Under the pieces are notes generated by a model, which saw only the letters and a list, made by a program, of their open reading frames with translations, was not told where the DNA came from and ran no database searches. Below are positions 42,912 through 50,746 of a DNA stretch of 64,000 nucleotides, in pieces. A program made the position numbers and the translations under genes. The number at the start of each line of letters is the position of its first letter. Within the stretch, counting starts at the first letter, position 1. Origin of the DNA: UBA6059 sp040222235 (GTDB lineage Bacteria; Bacteroidota; Bacteroidia; Cytophagales; Cyclobacteriaceae); the NCBI GenBank assembly GCA_040222235.1, contig JAVKDO010000108.1, forward strand, positions 27,149 through 91,148. Direction: 5' to 3'.

Positions 42912-43141
42912 ATCCCCATACGCTGCTGAATTTTGACTTCTGCTTCTTCTCTGCTGTAAACCCTTCCCGCTTTAATATCCTCGTTCGACTTTAGGGCCCG
43001 AGACGTCAGCTTGTCTTTCAGAACCGGATCTAAAGCCTGCTGTTCTCTTTGTAAAACAGATTCCAACTCCTCCATGACCTTTTCATTACTGATCGCCAAT
43101 AGTTCCTCGATAAAATGAAGCTTCCTTGTCTGTAAATCCAT
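42908..43141 (-). CDS. Antitoxin partner of the intact RelE/ParE-type toxin
   Basis: This 77-residue acidic protein (MDLQTRKLHFIEELLAISN, then VMEELESVLQREQ) resembles the antitoxin at 41844-42071, mainly in the last 35 residues (TSRALKSNEDIKAGRVYSRE). The N-terminal part is helical. It is upstream of and overlaps its toxin, as is usual for this Bacteroidota antitoxin type. The two modules are therefore related, separated by a membrane-protein gene, and are likely the product of a local duplication or of independent gains of the same family. Confidence 0.82.
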   Translation of the reverse strand: MDLQTRKLHFIEELLAISNEKVMEELESVLQREQQALDPVLKDKLTSRALKSNEDIKAGRVYSREEAEVKIQQRMGI

Positions 43142-43232
43142 ACTTAAAGATAATAACTCTTGTTCTTCCCTAATTCAACTCAATAAATGGTACAGCTAGA
43201 TTTCTTTTTTTTAAACCCTGAATTATTCTGCC

Positions 43233-43254
43233 CTTAGCTTGGTCTTAGCGTCTC
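43233..43254. repeat. 22-bp repeat, copy upstream of the intact toxin-antitoxin module
   Basis: Nineteen of 22 positions match 41686-41707, in the same orientation. Read on the minus strand around it, both sites contain RDAK[TA]KL in one frame, but no gene is associated with this copy. Confidence 0.5.
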
Positions 43255-43293
43255 GCTGAAGCCTAACCGAGTAAACATTACCTTAAAAGGCGA

Positions 43294-44709
43294 CTAATCC
43301 ACATACTTCTGAAGCTCGCCTTCTGACTTAGCGATCAAAGTAGAAACGGTAGCATCACCTGATACATTGACTACAGTTCGGAACATATCTAATGGCCGGT
43401 CAATCGGGAAAATAATCGCGATCCAGGCAGGATTGAGTCCTACTGACTGCAGCACTATAATCATCATAATGAGTCCAGCGCTAGGAACGGCAGCTGCACC
43501 TATGGAGGCTAGTGATGCGGTCAATACGATCACGAGCTGCTGTCCAATGGTCAAATCGATCATGTGGAGCTGAGCCATGAATATAACTGCTACGGCCTGG
43601 TGTAGGCTTGTGCCATCCATATTGACGGTAGCGCCTATGGGTAATACAAAGCTCGATATCGATCTCGGCACGCCCATGTTGTCTTCCACACATTCCATTG
43701 TTACCGGTAGGGTAGCTGCGCTAGAGCTGGTAGAGAAGGCCAAAAATTGAGCCGGGCTCATATTCTTGAAAAATTCCCGGTAGGTGAGCTTTGGAACGAA
43801 AGTGGTGACTATAAGCGGATAGATCACAAAAACGACGAAGGCTAATCCGCCCATCAATGTGAGGGCGTAAGACCCCAAACCAAGGAAGAGCTCGAATACT
43901 TCTCCAGGCGAATCAGCCATCTTAGCCACGATTCCCGCTAAGAGTGCAAAGACGAAAAATGGTGCGGCTTTCATGACCAACTCGACCATTTTGAGGAAAA
44001 CCCCGTTGATGCCCTGAATAAAGCCAATCACAGGGGCGGATTGATCCTTCGGTATGAGCACCAGCGTGATGCCGAAGAAGATCGCAAAGAAAATTACCTG
44101 CAGCATGAGTTGATTGCTGGATATAGAGAGAATAATATTTTCTGGCACCATATCTACCACAAACTTCAATGGCGAAGCACTCTTTTGAGCTTCTGCCGTA
44201 CTTTGCATCTTCTCCAGATTTTCACGCTCAGCCTCACTCATATCACGCCCTTGCTGCGCGTCAGTCAGGTACTTTGTGTACTGAGGGTCAGATAAAAATG
44301 ACTGTCCATCCTGAGAAAGCCCCATGTCATTATCTTCCAGCCAGATTTCGTAAGAGAGGCGGTTTTTGATCCGCTGCTCCTCATCCATAAAGTTGCCGGG
44401 CTTAATAATGTTGACAAAGAGTAGCCCTACAGTAACCGCCAATAGTGTAGTGGCCATATAAGCGAGCAGCGTTTTGCCACCAAGTCGTCCTAGTTTGGAC
44501 ACATCGCTTAACCCAGCTACACCATTGATAATTGAGAAGAGAACTAGCGGTACCGCAATAAATTTCAGTAATCGTATGAATATCGTACCGAATGGATCGA
44601 TCCAGTTGATCGTGAATTCATTCCAACCAAGGTAGCTTGAGATAAAAGCCCAAATCACACCCAGGACGAGCCCGATCATGATTTTGACGTGTAGAGGCAA
44701 GTTCTTCAT
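43294..44709 (-). CDS. Dicarboxylate/amino acid:cation symporter (DAACS), copy 1
   Basis: This 471-residue inner-membrane protein belongs to the GltP/GltT/DctA family of sodium- or proton-coupled aspartate, glutamate or C4-dicarboxylate transporters. It shows the family hairpin FSTSSSAATLPVTMECVEDN (SSSAATLP, HP1), FVLPIGATVNMDGTSLHQ (NMDGT, TM7), ASIGAAAVPSAGLIMMIIVL (HP2) and DRPLDMFRTVVNVSGDATVS (TM8: D---D--RT--N--GD). It has a longer loop (about 110-190) than its tandem paralogue. It lies 46 bases downstream of that paralogue on the same strand. Substrate preference cannot be assigned. Confidence 0.93.
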   Translation of the reverse strand: MKNLPLHVKIMIGLVLGVIWAFISSYLGWNEFTINWIDPFGTIFIRLLKFIAVPLVLFSIINGVAGLSDVSKLGRLGGKTLLAYMATTLLAVTVGLLFVNIIKPGNFMDEEQRIKNRLSYEIWLEDNDMGLSQDGQSFLSDPQYTKYLTDAQQGRDMSEAERENLEKMQSTAEAQKSASPLKFVVDMVPENIILSISSNQLMLQVIFFAIFFGITLVLIPKDQSAPVIGFIQGINGVFLKMVELVMKAAPFFVFALLAGIVAKMADSPGEVFELFLGLGSYALTLMGGLAFVVFVIYPLIVTTFVPKLTYREFFKNMSPAQFLAFSTSSSAATLPVTMECVEDNMGVPRSISSFVLPIGATVNMDGTSLHQAVAVIFMAQLHMIDLTIGQQLVIVLTASLASIGAAAVPSAGLIMMIIVLQSVGLNPAWIAIIFPIDRPLDMFRTVVNVSGDATVSTLIAKSEGELQKYVD

Positions 44710-44755
44710 AATGCTAATTAGGTAATTTCAAATTCTTCTCAGTCCAAAAACAGGA

Positions 44756-46069
44756 TTATTCACCAGAATGCTCATGCGCATAGTCGACATCAAGAGCATT
44801 CTCGGTAGAGGCTACTACTACCGCAACTGAAGCGTCACCAGTAATATTAACCATCGTACGGATCATATCCAGAATACGCTCTGGCGCCATAATCAAGGCA
44901 ATACCGGCCGTTGGTATCCCTACTGCTTCAAGTACTACAACGAGCATTACCATACCAGCACCGGGTACCCCAGCAGTACCCACAGCAGCGAGTGTAGCCG
45001 TGAGCACAATAGTGAGTTGTGCGCTGAGCGAGAGATCCAGACCAAGTGCTTGAGCGATGAATAACGCCGTTACGCCTTGGTAGAGACTGGTGCCATTCAT
45101 ATTGATGGTGGCACCTAGCGGCAATACGAAACTCGAAACCTCCTCGGATACGCCAAGGTGCTTTTCTACCCGATCCATGGTCACAGGAAGTGTAGCTGTA
45201 CTTGAGCTCGTGCTGAAGCCCAGCAACATGGCAGGTCGAATGCCTTTGAAGAAATCGAGGTATTTAATCTTTGAGAAAAATCGAATAAGTAGTGGGTAAA
45301 CTAGAGCCATCATGACAAGCATACCGAGGATAACGGTAACCGAATACCACAATAATGCCTGCAACAGCTCCCATGCTCTACTTGGGTCGTCTCCAGCAAT
45401 CTCAATAATCAAGGAGGCAATCAATGCGAAAACACCATATGGCGCGATCATCATAATATATTCCACAATCTTGATCACCACCTCATTGAGACCATTGAAA
45501 AAGCCTAAGACCGTAGCTCCCTTTTCCTTGGGGACTTGTAGTAATGCTACTCCAACGATCAGCGCGAAGAACACGATCTGTAGCATCGCACGATTGTCGG
45601 TAGCCGCTTTGAATATATTGTCAGGCACCATGTTAACCAGCGGCTCGAGGGGGCCTTTAGGCTTTAACTGTGCAGCAACATTGATCTGACTCTCAGCATT
45701 AGCATCAAATTCGCTCATGAGCTCCATTCTGGTCTCCTCAGACAAGCTATCTCCAGGCCGCATAATAGCGACTAGCGAAAGACCAATGGTTATTGAGATA
45801 ACAGTAGTGATTATAAAAATGGCCACCGTCTTTCCTCCCATTCGGGAGAGTTTGGAGATATCCCCAATGTTGGCCACTCCGATGATCAGGGAGGCCAATA
45901 CCAGCGGCATAGCGATCATTTTCAATGATCGAATGAAAATGGTACCGACAGGTTTAATAAAGTCTATGACAAAGCTCGACAGCCCAGGAGCGTAGATACA
46001 AAAGATCCCAAGGATGAGGCCAAGGGCCATACCAATCAGAATCTGGGTATGAAGAGCAAGCTTTTTCAT
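44756..46069 (-). CDS. Dicarboxylate/amino acid:cation symporter (DAACS), copy 2
   Basis: The 437-residue paralogue has the same motifs: FSTSSSTATLPVTMDRVEKH, FVLPLGATINMNGTSLYQ (with NMNGT in place of NMDGT of copy 1), AVGTAGVPGAGMVMLVVVLE and ERILDMIRTMVNITGDASVA. The two copies are adjacent, same strand, and clearly related over their whole length. The Asn/Asp difference in the substrate-adjacent NM[DN]GT motif may reflect different specificity or coupling. It starts 19 bases after the aroC stop and appears to belong to the batD-aroC-DAACS-DAACS transcript. Confidence 0.93.
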   Translation of the reverse strand: MKKLALHTQILIGMALGLILGIFCIYAPGLSSFVIDFIKPVGTIFIRSLKMIAMPLVLASLIIGVANIGDISKLSRMGGKTVAIFIITTVISITIGLSLVAIMRPGDSLSEETRMELMSEFDANAESQINVAAQLKPKGPLEPLVNMVPDNIFKAATDNRAMLQIVFFALIVGVALLQVPKEKGATVLGFFNGLNEVVIKIVEYIMMIAPYGVFALIASLIIEIAGDDPSRAWELLQALLWYSVTVILGMLVMMALVYPLLIRFFSKIKYLDFFKGIRPAMLLGFSTSSSTATLPVTMDRVEKHLGVSEEVSSFVLPLGATINMNGTSLYQGVTALFIAQALGLDLSLSAQLTIVLTATLAAVGTAGVPGAGMVMLVVVLEAVGIPTAGIALIMAPERILDMIRTMVNITGDASVAVVVASTENALDVDYAHEHSGE

Positions 46070-46088
46070 ATCAAAAATAGCGTTTAGG

Positions 46089-47171
46089 TCAGCTTAGTAA
46101 TTTATTTGTTCTGCTAATCAAAAGGAAATCAGCTATGACGAGTGCGCCCATTGCTTCTACAATCGGCACGGCTCTTGGCACTACGCAGGGGTCATGGCGG
46201 CCCTTGCCGGATACTACGGTCTCATTACCCGCTTTGTCCACACTTGCCTGATCGTCCATGATCGTAGCTACTGGCTTGAATGCTACTCTGAAATAAATGT
46301 CCTCTCCATTGGAGATGCCTCCCTGGATGCCACCAGAATGATTGGTGGTGGTCCTGACTTTATCGCCTTCCTTGACGAAGCTATCATTGTGCTGAGAGCC
46401 ATACATCTCCACGCCATCAAAACCACTGCCATATTCAAAGCCTTTCACCGCATTGATGCTCAGCATACCCTTGCCAAGGTCTGCATGTAGCTTATCAAAA
46501 ACTGGTTCGCCCAATCCGGCAGGTGTGCCTTTGATAACACAGCTGACTACCCCGCCGATGGTATCGCGGTTCTTTCTGGTCTGATCGATGAGCTCGATCA
46601 TTTCCTCTGCGACCTTAGGATCAGGGCACCTTACAATATTGGTCTCGGCATCCGCCAAATTCATTTTCTGATAAGGGGTTTCAAGTCTAAGAGATCCGAC
46701 CTGAGATACATAGGCCTCTACCCTTATGTCAAGTTGCTTAAGCCACATTTTTGCGATAGCGCCTGCGGCGACACGTGCGGCAGTTTCCCTAGCAGAGCTT
46801 CGCCCACCTCCGCGATAGTCGCGATGGCCGTACTTGGTCTCATAGGTATAGTCGGCATGGGAGGGACGAAATTTATCAGCTATATGGCTGTAGTCTTTGC
46901 TCCTCTGGTCTTCATTGTAGATCACCATCGAGATAGGCATGCCGGTGCTCTGACCTTCAAAAACACCCGAAAGTATATCTACAACATCACCTTCTTTGCG
47001 CTGAGTTGTAATCTTTGACTGACCGGGCTTGCGCCGATCCATCTCTGCTTGTATGAAATCCTGATCTATGGTGAGGCCCGCAGGGCATCCATCAATGATA
47101 ACACCGATTGCTTTGCCATGTGATTCCCCGTAAGTCGTGATTTTGAAAAGCTTCCCGAAGCTATTGCTCAT
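46089..47171 (-). CDS. aroC: Chorismate synthase
   Basis: AroC converts 5-enolpyruvylshikimate-3-phosphate to chorismate, the common precursor of aromatic amino acids, folate and menaquinone, with reduced FMN as cofactor. The 360-residue product has the N-terminal signature MSNSFGKLFKITTYGESHG, the FMN-binding RPSHADYTYETKYGHRDYRGGGRSSARETAARVAAGAIA region, and the C-terminal GGIQGGISNGEDIYFRVAFKP plus GRHDPCVVPRAVPIVEAM blocks. Length and order are those of the bacterial enzyme. It begins four bases after the batD stop and is followed closely by the transporter pair. Confidence 0.97.
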   Translation of the reverse strand: MSNSFGKLFKITTYGESHGKAIGVIIDGCPAGLTIDQDFIQAEMDRRKPGQSKITTQRKEGDVVDILSGVFEGQSTGMPISMVIYNEDQRSKDYSHIADKFRPSHADYTYETKYGHRDYRGGGRSSARETAARVAAGAIAKMWLKQLDIRVEAYVSQVGSLRLETPYQKMNLADAETNIVRCPDPKVAEEMIELIDQTRKNRDTIGGVVSCVIKGTPAGLGEPVFDKLHADLGKGMLSINAVKGFEYGSGFDGVEMYGSQHNDSFVKEGDKVRTTTNHSGGIQGGISNGEDIYFRVAFKPVATIMDDQASVDKAGNETVVSGKGRHDPCVVPRAVPIVEAMGALVIADFLLISRTNKLLS

Positions 47172-47175
47172 TCAA

Positions 47176-48633
47176 TTATTTTTTGAAAACGATAAAGGCT
47201 GTTGCCACGAACATAAGTAAAATGAGAATGTTCGCAAAGAGCTTGAAATAGCCTTCTTGGTCACGATTGACCAACTTGTTGTCCTTCAAATCAATAAGGT
47301 CGTAGAATGAGCCCATATCTGTAGCCAGAATGGATTCGTTTTTCTTGCTTTCACCCGTCACTACGATCTGCACATCAGATTTGAGTGTGTCATAGTCATC
47401 AATAGCGGTATTAAAATAAACCCATGAAAAGTAATCACTCAACTGGTAATCACCAGGCTCATTGGGAATCCCATAATAGTTGAAACTCTTGGTACCACGT
47501 ACACGACCATTGGAGCGCATTATGTCTTGCTGGACATTGGGAGGATAAAAGTCAAAATCGCTCGTCTCATCGATCTCGGGCTTGTTGATAGATGAGATAT
47601 TGCCTTCACCCATCACCTGAAACGAATAGTTGAAGCTATCGCCTGTTTTGAGCTGATTGGTGGAGGTATTTTCTTTGAGGCGATAGTTACCAACCGCGAC
47701 AGACTCTTTCAGTGGATGTGGAGGTAGATCTACGACTTTAACCGCTCTCGGCTTAGAATAGAAAGTTTCGAAATCCTCTTTCTTGTTTTGTCCGAAGAAG
47801 CTGGGGTTTTTAGCGACTTGATACTTGATCAGCTCAAGACCTACAGAGGGAAAAGAAATGTCCTCACTGTTGAGGGGGTAATAAGTCGCTTGAAAAATCT
47901 TGTACTGGCTGTAGCGTTTGGCACCAAGCTGTACGGGCTCACCATTGATATTATCAATATTGAAGTTTTCTTCCCAGCAATTGGAGGGCTTAATATCCTT
48001 GATGATATCGGTGATTTGACGACCCAATTCATGAAAGCGCATATCAGCTCTGTTGCTCTCCGACACGTAAAAGGCCAAGGTGAGGGTGAAACCTTCTCCT
48101 TGATAAACTTCATCCTTATCGGTACTTAGTGCAAGGAAGGCATCTGCTTCTACATCTACATATTCTTTTGGTGCGCTACTTTGCTGTCGTCCGAACATGT
48201 CCTGAAAGGGATCTCCACCAAAAGGATCGCGGCGCTGTTGGCGCTGAACGGGTGGACCTACCACCACTCTTTTGCCTGGGCAGCTCACCTTCTCACCGTT
48301 GACAGTAATATCAAAAGGACTCACAGTATATGTACCTTCTTTAAGGGGTAAATAATTTTGCGTGATGCTCTGCGAAGAAGAGATTCTTCCATTGACAAAA
48401 TTCGTAGATGATGAAGAAGATGTTCCACGCTTGGCAAACCCTTGAATCTCCGGAAAACCGTTGTAGCTCTCCAGACGGTCGTTTTGTATTGTAATCGTGA
48501 TGGTAAACTGCTGATTAGCGGCAATCTGATCAGGCCCGAGAGCTATTTTGATATCTTGTCCATATAACTGAAACCCTGAAAATAGGATCATCGTTAAAGA
48601 GCTAAGAATAATATGTGCAAACGATTGTTTCAT
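47176..48633 (-). CDS. batD: BatD family protein
   Basis: BatD is a membrane-anchored protein of the Bat (aerotolerance) systems of Bacteroidota, with tandem immunoglobulin-like domains on the periplasmic side. The 485-residue product has a signal peptide (MKQSFAHIILSSLTMILFSG to about residue 25, YGQ), an N-terminal domain with Y-GFP-I-GF and SSSSSTNFVNGR followed by T-NY-L-P-KEGTYT, a Gln/Arg/Pro-rich loop near 135-160, repeated beta domains, and one C-terminal membrane helix (LFANILILLMFVATAFIVF). In this window it is not near batA-C, but it leads an apparent operon with aroC and two transporters. Molecular function is still unclear in the family. Confidence 0.9.
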   Translation of the reverse strand: MKQSFAHIILSSLTMILFSGFQLYGQDIKIALGPDQIAANQQFTITITIQNDRLESYNGFPEIQGFAKRGTSSSSSTNFVNGRISSSQSITQNYLPLKEGTYTVSPFDITVNGEKVSCPGKRVVVGPPVQRQQRRDPFGGDPFQDMFGRQQSSAPKEYVDVEADAFLALSTDKDEVYQGEGFTLTLAFYVSESNRADMRFHELGRQITDIIKDIKPSNCWEENFNIDNINGEPVQLGAKRYSQYKIFQATYYPLNSEDISFPSVGLELIKYQVAKNPSFFGQNKKEDFETFYSKPRAVKVVDLPPHPLKESVAVGNYRLKENTSTNQLKTGDSFNYSFQVMGEGNISSINKPEIDETSDFDFYPPNVQQDIMRSNGRVRGTKSFNYYGIPNEPGDYQLSDYFSWVYFNTAIDDYDTLKSDVQIVVTGESKKNESILATDMGSFYDLIDLKDNKLVNRDQEGYFKLFANILILLMFVATAFIVFKK

Positions 48634-48667
48634 ACGGTTTAGCCGTTTTTCGTTCTTTGATTAATTG

Positions 48668-48698
48668 CAAAAGTATTGGGATTTGATTAAATTCTAAA
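48668..48698 (-). promoter_or_regulatory. Candidate promoter of the batD operon
   Basis: On the minus strand TTTA (48695-48698) is followed after 19 bases by TACTTTTG (48668-48675), a perfect -7 element with a one-mismatch -33 element. It lies 35 bases upstream of the batD ATG. Confidence 0.5.
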
Positions 48699-48766
48699 GC
48701 CCAATAAACAAACAACGTTTACGTTAAGTCAAAACATATGTTTAACCGTCAAAACTAAAGTGTGAG

Positions 48767-48958
48767 ATGTTAGAATACTTTAAAACTATTCTTAGTAAAG
48801 TTAGCTTTGACAGGTTTCTTTTCGAAAAGGAACTGAGAAAAGCAATTCGGGCTCTGGTAGCTCATGAGTTGGCAGAGTTCAGAAATTGGTGTTACCACCA
48901 GTTCGGGAATCGATACCCGATCATACTAGACAAAAATTTTAATGCGGTTGCCGCTTGA
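48767..48958 (+). CDS. Small conserved protein, 63 residues, function unknown
   Basis: The protein MLEYFKTILSKVSFDRFLFE, ELRKAIRALVAHELAEFRNWCYHQFG is basic and helical, without a signal or membrane segment. Its pattern (KVSFD--LFEKELRKAI--L---EL--F--W) looks like a short conserved Bacteroidota protein I have seen as an unnamed family, but I cannot give a role. It is flanked by its own terminator at 48977 and a divergent gene upstream (batD), so it is an independent transcription unit. That compact structure and full-length conservation pattern support it being real. Confidence 0.75.
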   Translation: MLEYFKTILSKVSFDRFLFEKELRKAIRALVAHELAEFRNWCYHQFGNRYPIILDKNFNAVAA

Positions 48959-48976
48959 GGCGACATTAACCCAAAG

Positions 48977-49003
48977 AAAAAGCCCCAGTTTCGGGGCTTT
49001 TTT
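48977..49003. terminator. Bidirectional terminator between the 63-residue gene and queG
   Basis: AAAAAGCCCC and GGGGCTTTTT pair perfectly around AGTTTC with a T-run on each strand. It lies between the ends of two convergent genes (48958 and 49012) and can serve both. Confidence 0.9.
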
Positions 49004-49011
49004 GATTTAGA

Positions 49012-49950
49012 TCAGTCGCGCTGAGGAAAATCTTGTTTTATAAAACTAATATTCTTTTTCAACCCTGCATACTTCGTGCGCTTTACAGCACTCTTTTTGA
49101 AGACTTTCTGGAAGACCTCTTCCGTCATCTCCTCCCATTCCTTATCAGAAAATGATTCCCAACCTTGAGGTTGAAACTTCGGTTCCTGATGGGGTTTAGC
49201 AAATCGGTTCCACGGACATACGTCCTGGCAGATGTCACAGCCAAAAGCCCAATTTTCCATCTTACCTTGAAACTCAGAAGGAATCTCTTCCTTGAGCTCG
49301 ATGGTGAGATAAGAAATGCAGCGACTACCGTCAACAACATAGGGCTCAGGGATAGCATCAGTTGGACAGGCATCCTGACAAGCCGTACAAGTCCCGCAGT
49401 AATCCTTCATCGGGCCATCAGGCGCTAGCTCAAGATCAATGATGAGCTCTGCCAGAAAGAAGAAACTACCCATTTCTCGATTAAGCAAGAGTGAGTTTTT
49501 ACCAATCCAGCCTAGACCGCCTTTGGCTGCCCAAGCACGCTCGTGTACAGGAGCTGAGTCTACAAAGACCCGGCCTTCTACAGCACCTATTTGAGCCTCA
49601 ATCTCCACCATATAGGCCTTGAGTTTATCCTTGATGACAAAGTGGTAATCTTGGCCATACGCGTATTTGGCTATTTTGAGATGAGCGTCTTTTTGATGTA
49701 TCTTTTGTGGGGAGTAGTTGTAAACAAGAGATACCACAGACTTGGCGCCTGGGACTAGTTTAGATGGATCAAGACGCTTATCAAAGTGATTTTCCAGATA
49801 ACCCATTTTGCCTTGATATCCCCGCTTGAGCCATTCCTCAAGTTTGGGTGCTTCATCTGAGAGAAACTCAGCTTTGGCTATACCACAGAAGGAGAAACCT
49901 AGTTCTTTGGCAATAGTTTTGATAATTACCGTATTATGGGAAATATTCAA
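49012..49950 (-). CDS. queG: Epoxyqueuosine reductase
   Basis: QueG catalyses the last step of queuosine synthesis, reducing epoxyqueuosine in tRNA with cobalamin and two 4Fe-4S clusters. The 312-residue product opens with a DUF1730-type domain (ELGFSFCGIAKAEFL, GYQGKMGYLENHFDKRLDP, VVSLVYNYSP), contains the active-site region RVFVDSAPVHERAWAAKGGLGW, and carries the two cluster motifs CGTCTACQDACPTDAI and CDICQDVCPWNRF. The start is a TTG at 49950: an in-frame stop lies five codons upstream and no ATG precedes the conserved GFSFCGIAK stretch. The gene stands alone. Confidence 0.95.
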   Translation of the reverse strand: MNISHNTVIIKTIAKELGFSFCGIAKAEFLSDEAPKLEEWLKRGYQGKMGYLENHFDKRLDPSKLVPGAKSVVSLVYNYSPQKIHQKDAHLKIAKYAYGQDYHFVIKDKLKAYMVEIEAQIGAVEGRVFVDSAPVHERAWAAKGGLGWIGKNSLLLNREMGSFFFLAELIIDLELAPDGPMKDYCGTCTACQDACPTDAIPEPYVVDGSRCISYLTIELKEEIPSEFQGKMENWAFGCDICQDVCPWNRFAKPHQEPKFQPQGWESFSDKEWEEMTEEVFQKVFKKSAVKRTKYAGLKKNISFIKQDFPQRD

Positions 49951-50050
49951 GTTTAAGGATTACGATGGTCGTATAAATGTAGTGATTGATCTTGGAGAAA
50001 GGTGATATCGCCCCGAGAGTTAGTTGGTACTTGTTCGTTTATCCAGAAAT

Positions 50051-50076
50051 GTTTAATTTAAACTAGAAGTTTAAAC
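50051..50076 (+). promoter_or_regulatory. Palindromic candidate operator of the VapBC-like operon
   Basis: GTTTAA-t-TTAAAC (50051-50063) is followed after five bases by GTTTAAAC (50069-50076), ending nine bases before the antitoxin ATG. Paired palindromes at this position are typical autoregulatory sites for Phd/VapB-type antitoxins. Confidence 0.5.
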
Positions 50077-50085
50077 CAGATTGAA

Positions 50086-50334
50086 ATGAAGACAGTCGGA
50101 TCATTTGATGCTAAAACCCACCTTTCGAGGATACTTGAAGAGGTGGCCAATGGAGAGGAATATACCATTACCAAGCACGGTAGGCCAGTGGCAGAGTTGA
50201 AGCCGATAGCTAGTTCGAAGATGGAAGAATGGGAAAGATTGAAGGCTTACTTCTCTGAGATGCGCAAACGAGATCCTCAAAACAAAGTGAGTATTGATGA
50301 GATTATAGCTTGGAAAAATGAAGGGCGCAGGTAG
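50086..50334 (+). CDS. Phd/YefM-type antitoxin
   Basis: The 82-residue protein begins MKTVGSFDAKTHLSRILEEV-NGEEYTITKHGRPVAEL, the classic Phd/YefM N-terminal DNA-binding and dimerisation domain (SFDAKTHLS, T--GRPVA). The C-terminal 35 residues form the helical toxin-wrapping tail, ending IDEIIAWKNEGRR. It neutralises the PIN-domain toxin encoded immediately downstream (17-base overlap) and most likely represses the operon through the palindromes just upstream. It is intact. Confidence 0.9.
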   Translation: MKTVGSFDAKTHLSRILEEVANGEEYTITKHGRPVAELKPIASSKMEEWERLKAYFSEMRKRDPQNKVSIDEIIAWKNEGRR

Positions 50335-50746
50335 CCCAATCGTAGTTGATTGTTCATTCATGATGCCACTCTTCCTCGTGGATGAGTACTCTGATCCAGT
50401 CGAAAAACTGGTAGAACAAGCGATTAATGAGGAAATTGAAATACTCTCTCAGTCCTTGTTTGAGTATGAGATAATGAACGCCCTGTTGAGCGCAAGAAAA
50501 AGAGGTCGGATTGAGGATGAAGATGTCAAGTCATCTTTGGAGATATTCAATGTCTTACCTCGTACCGTGCTCTCGCTATCCAACAACGATAGTTTTAGAA
50601 TATACCAACTCGCGCAGAAGCACAATCTTAGCTACTATGACGCTTCCTATTTGTATCTGGCTTTAAGAGAAAAGGTTCAACTCGCGACACTTGATAAAAA
50701 GCTAATACGAGCTGCAGAAGACATTGATGTAACTCTACTCAAATAA
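50318..50746 (+). CDS. PIN-domain toxin, VapC-like ribonuclease
   Basis: The 142-residue PIN protein has the acidic metal-binding set of VapC enzymes: Asp11 (IVVDCSFMMP), Glu51 (LFEYEIMNAL), Asp108 (SYYDASYLYLAL) and Asp126 (ATLDKKLI). It is thus predicted to be an active Mg-dependent RNase that cleaves tRNA or other structured RNA when freed from its antitoxin. The ATG at 50318 overlaps the antitoxin end by 17 bases. Its 3' end overlaps the convergent ruvB end by 12 bases, which suggests late insertion of the module beside ruvB. Confidence 0.9.
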   Translation: MKGAGSPIVVDCSFMMPLFLVDEYSDPVEKLVEQAINEEIEILSQSLFEYEIMNALLSARKRGRIEDEDVKSSLEIFNVLPRTVLSLSNNDSFRIYQLAQKHNLSYYDASYLYLALREKVQLATLDKKLIRAAEDIDVTLLK

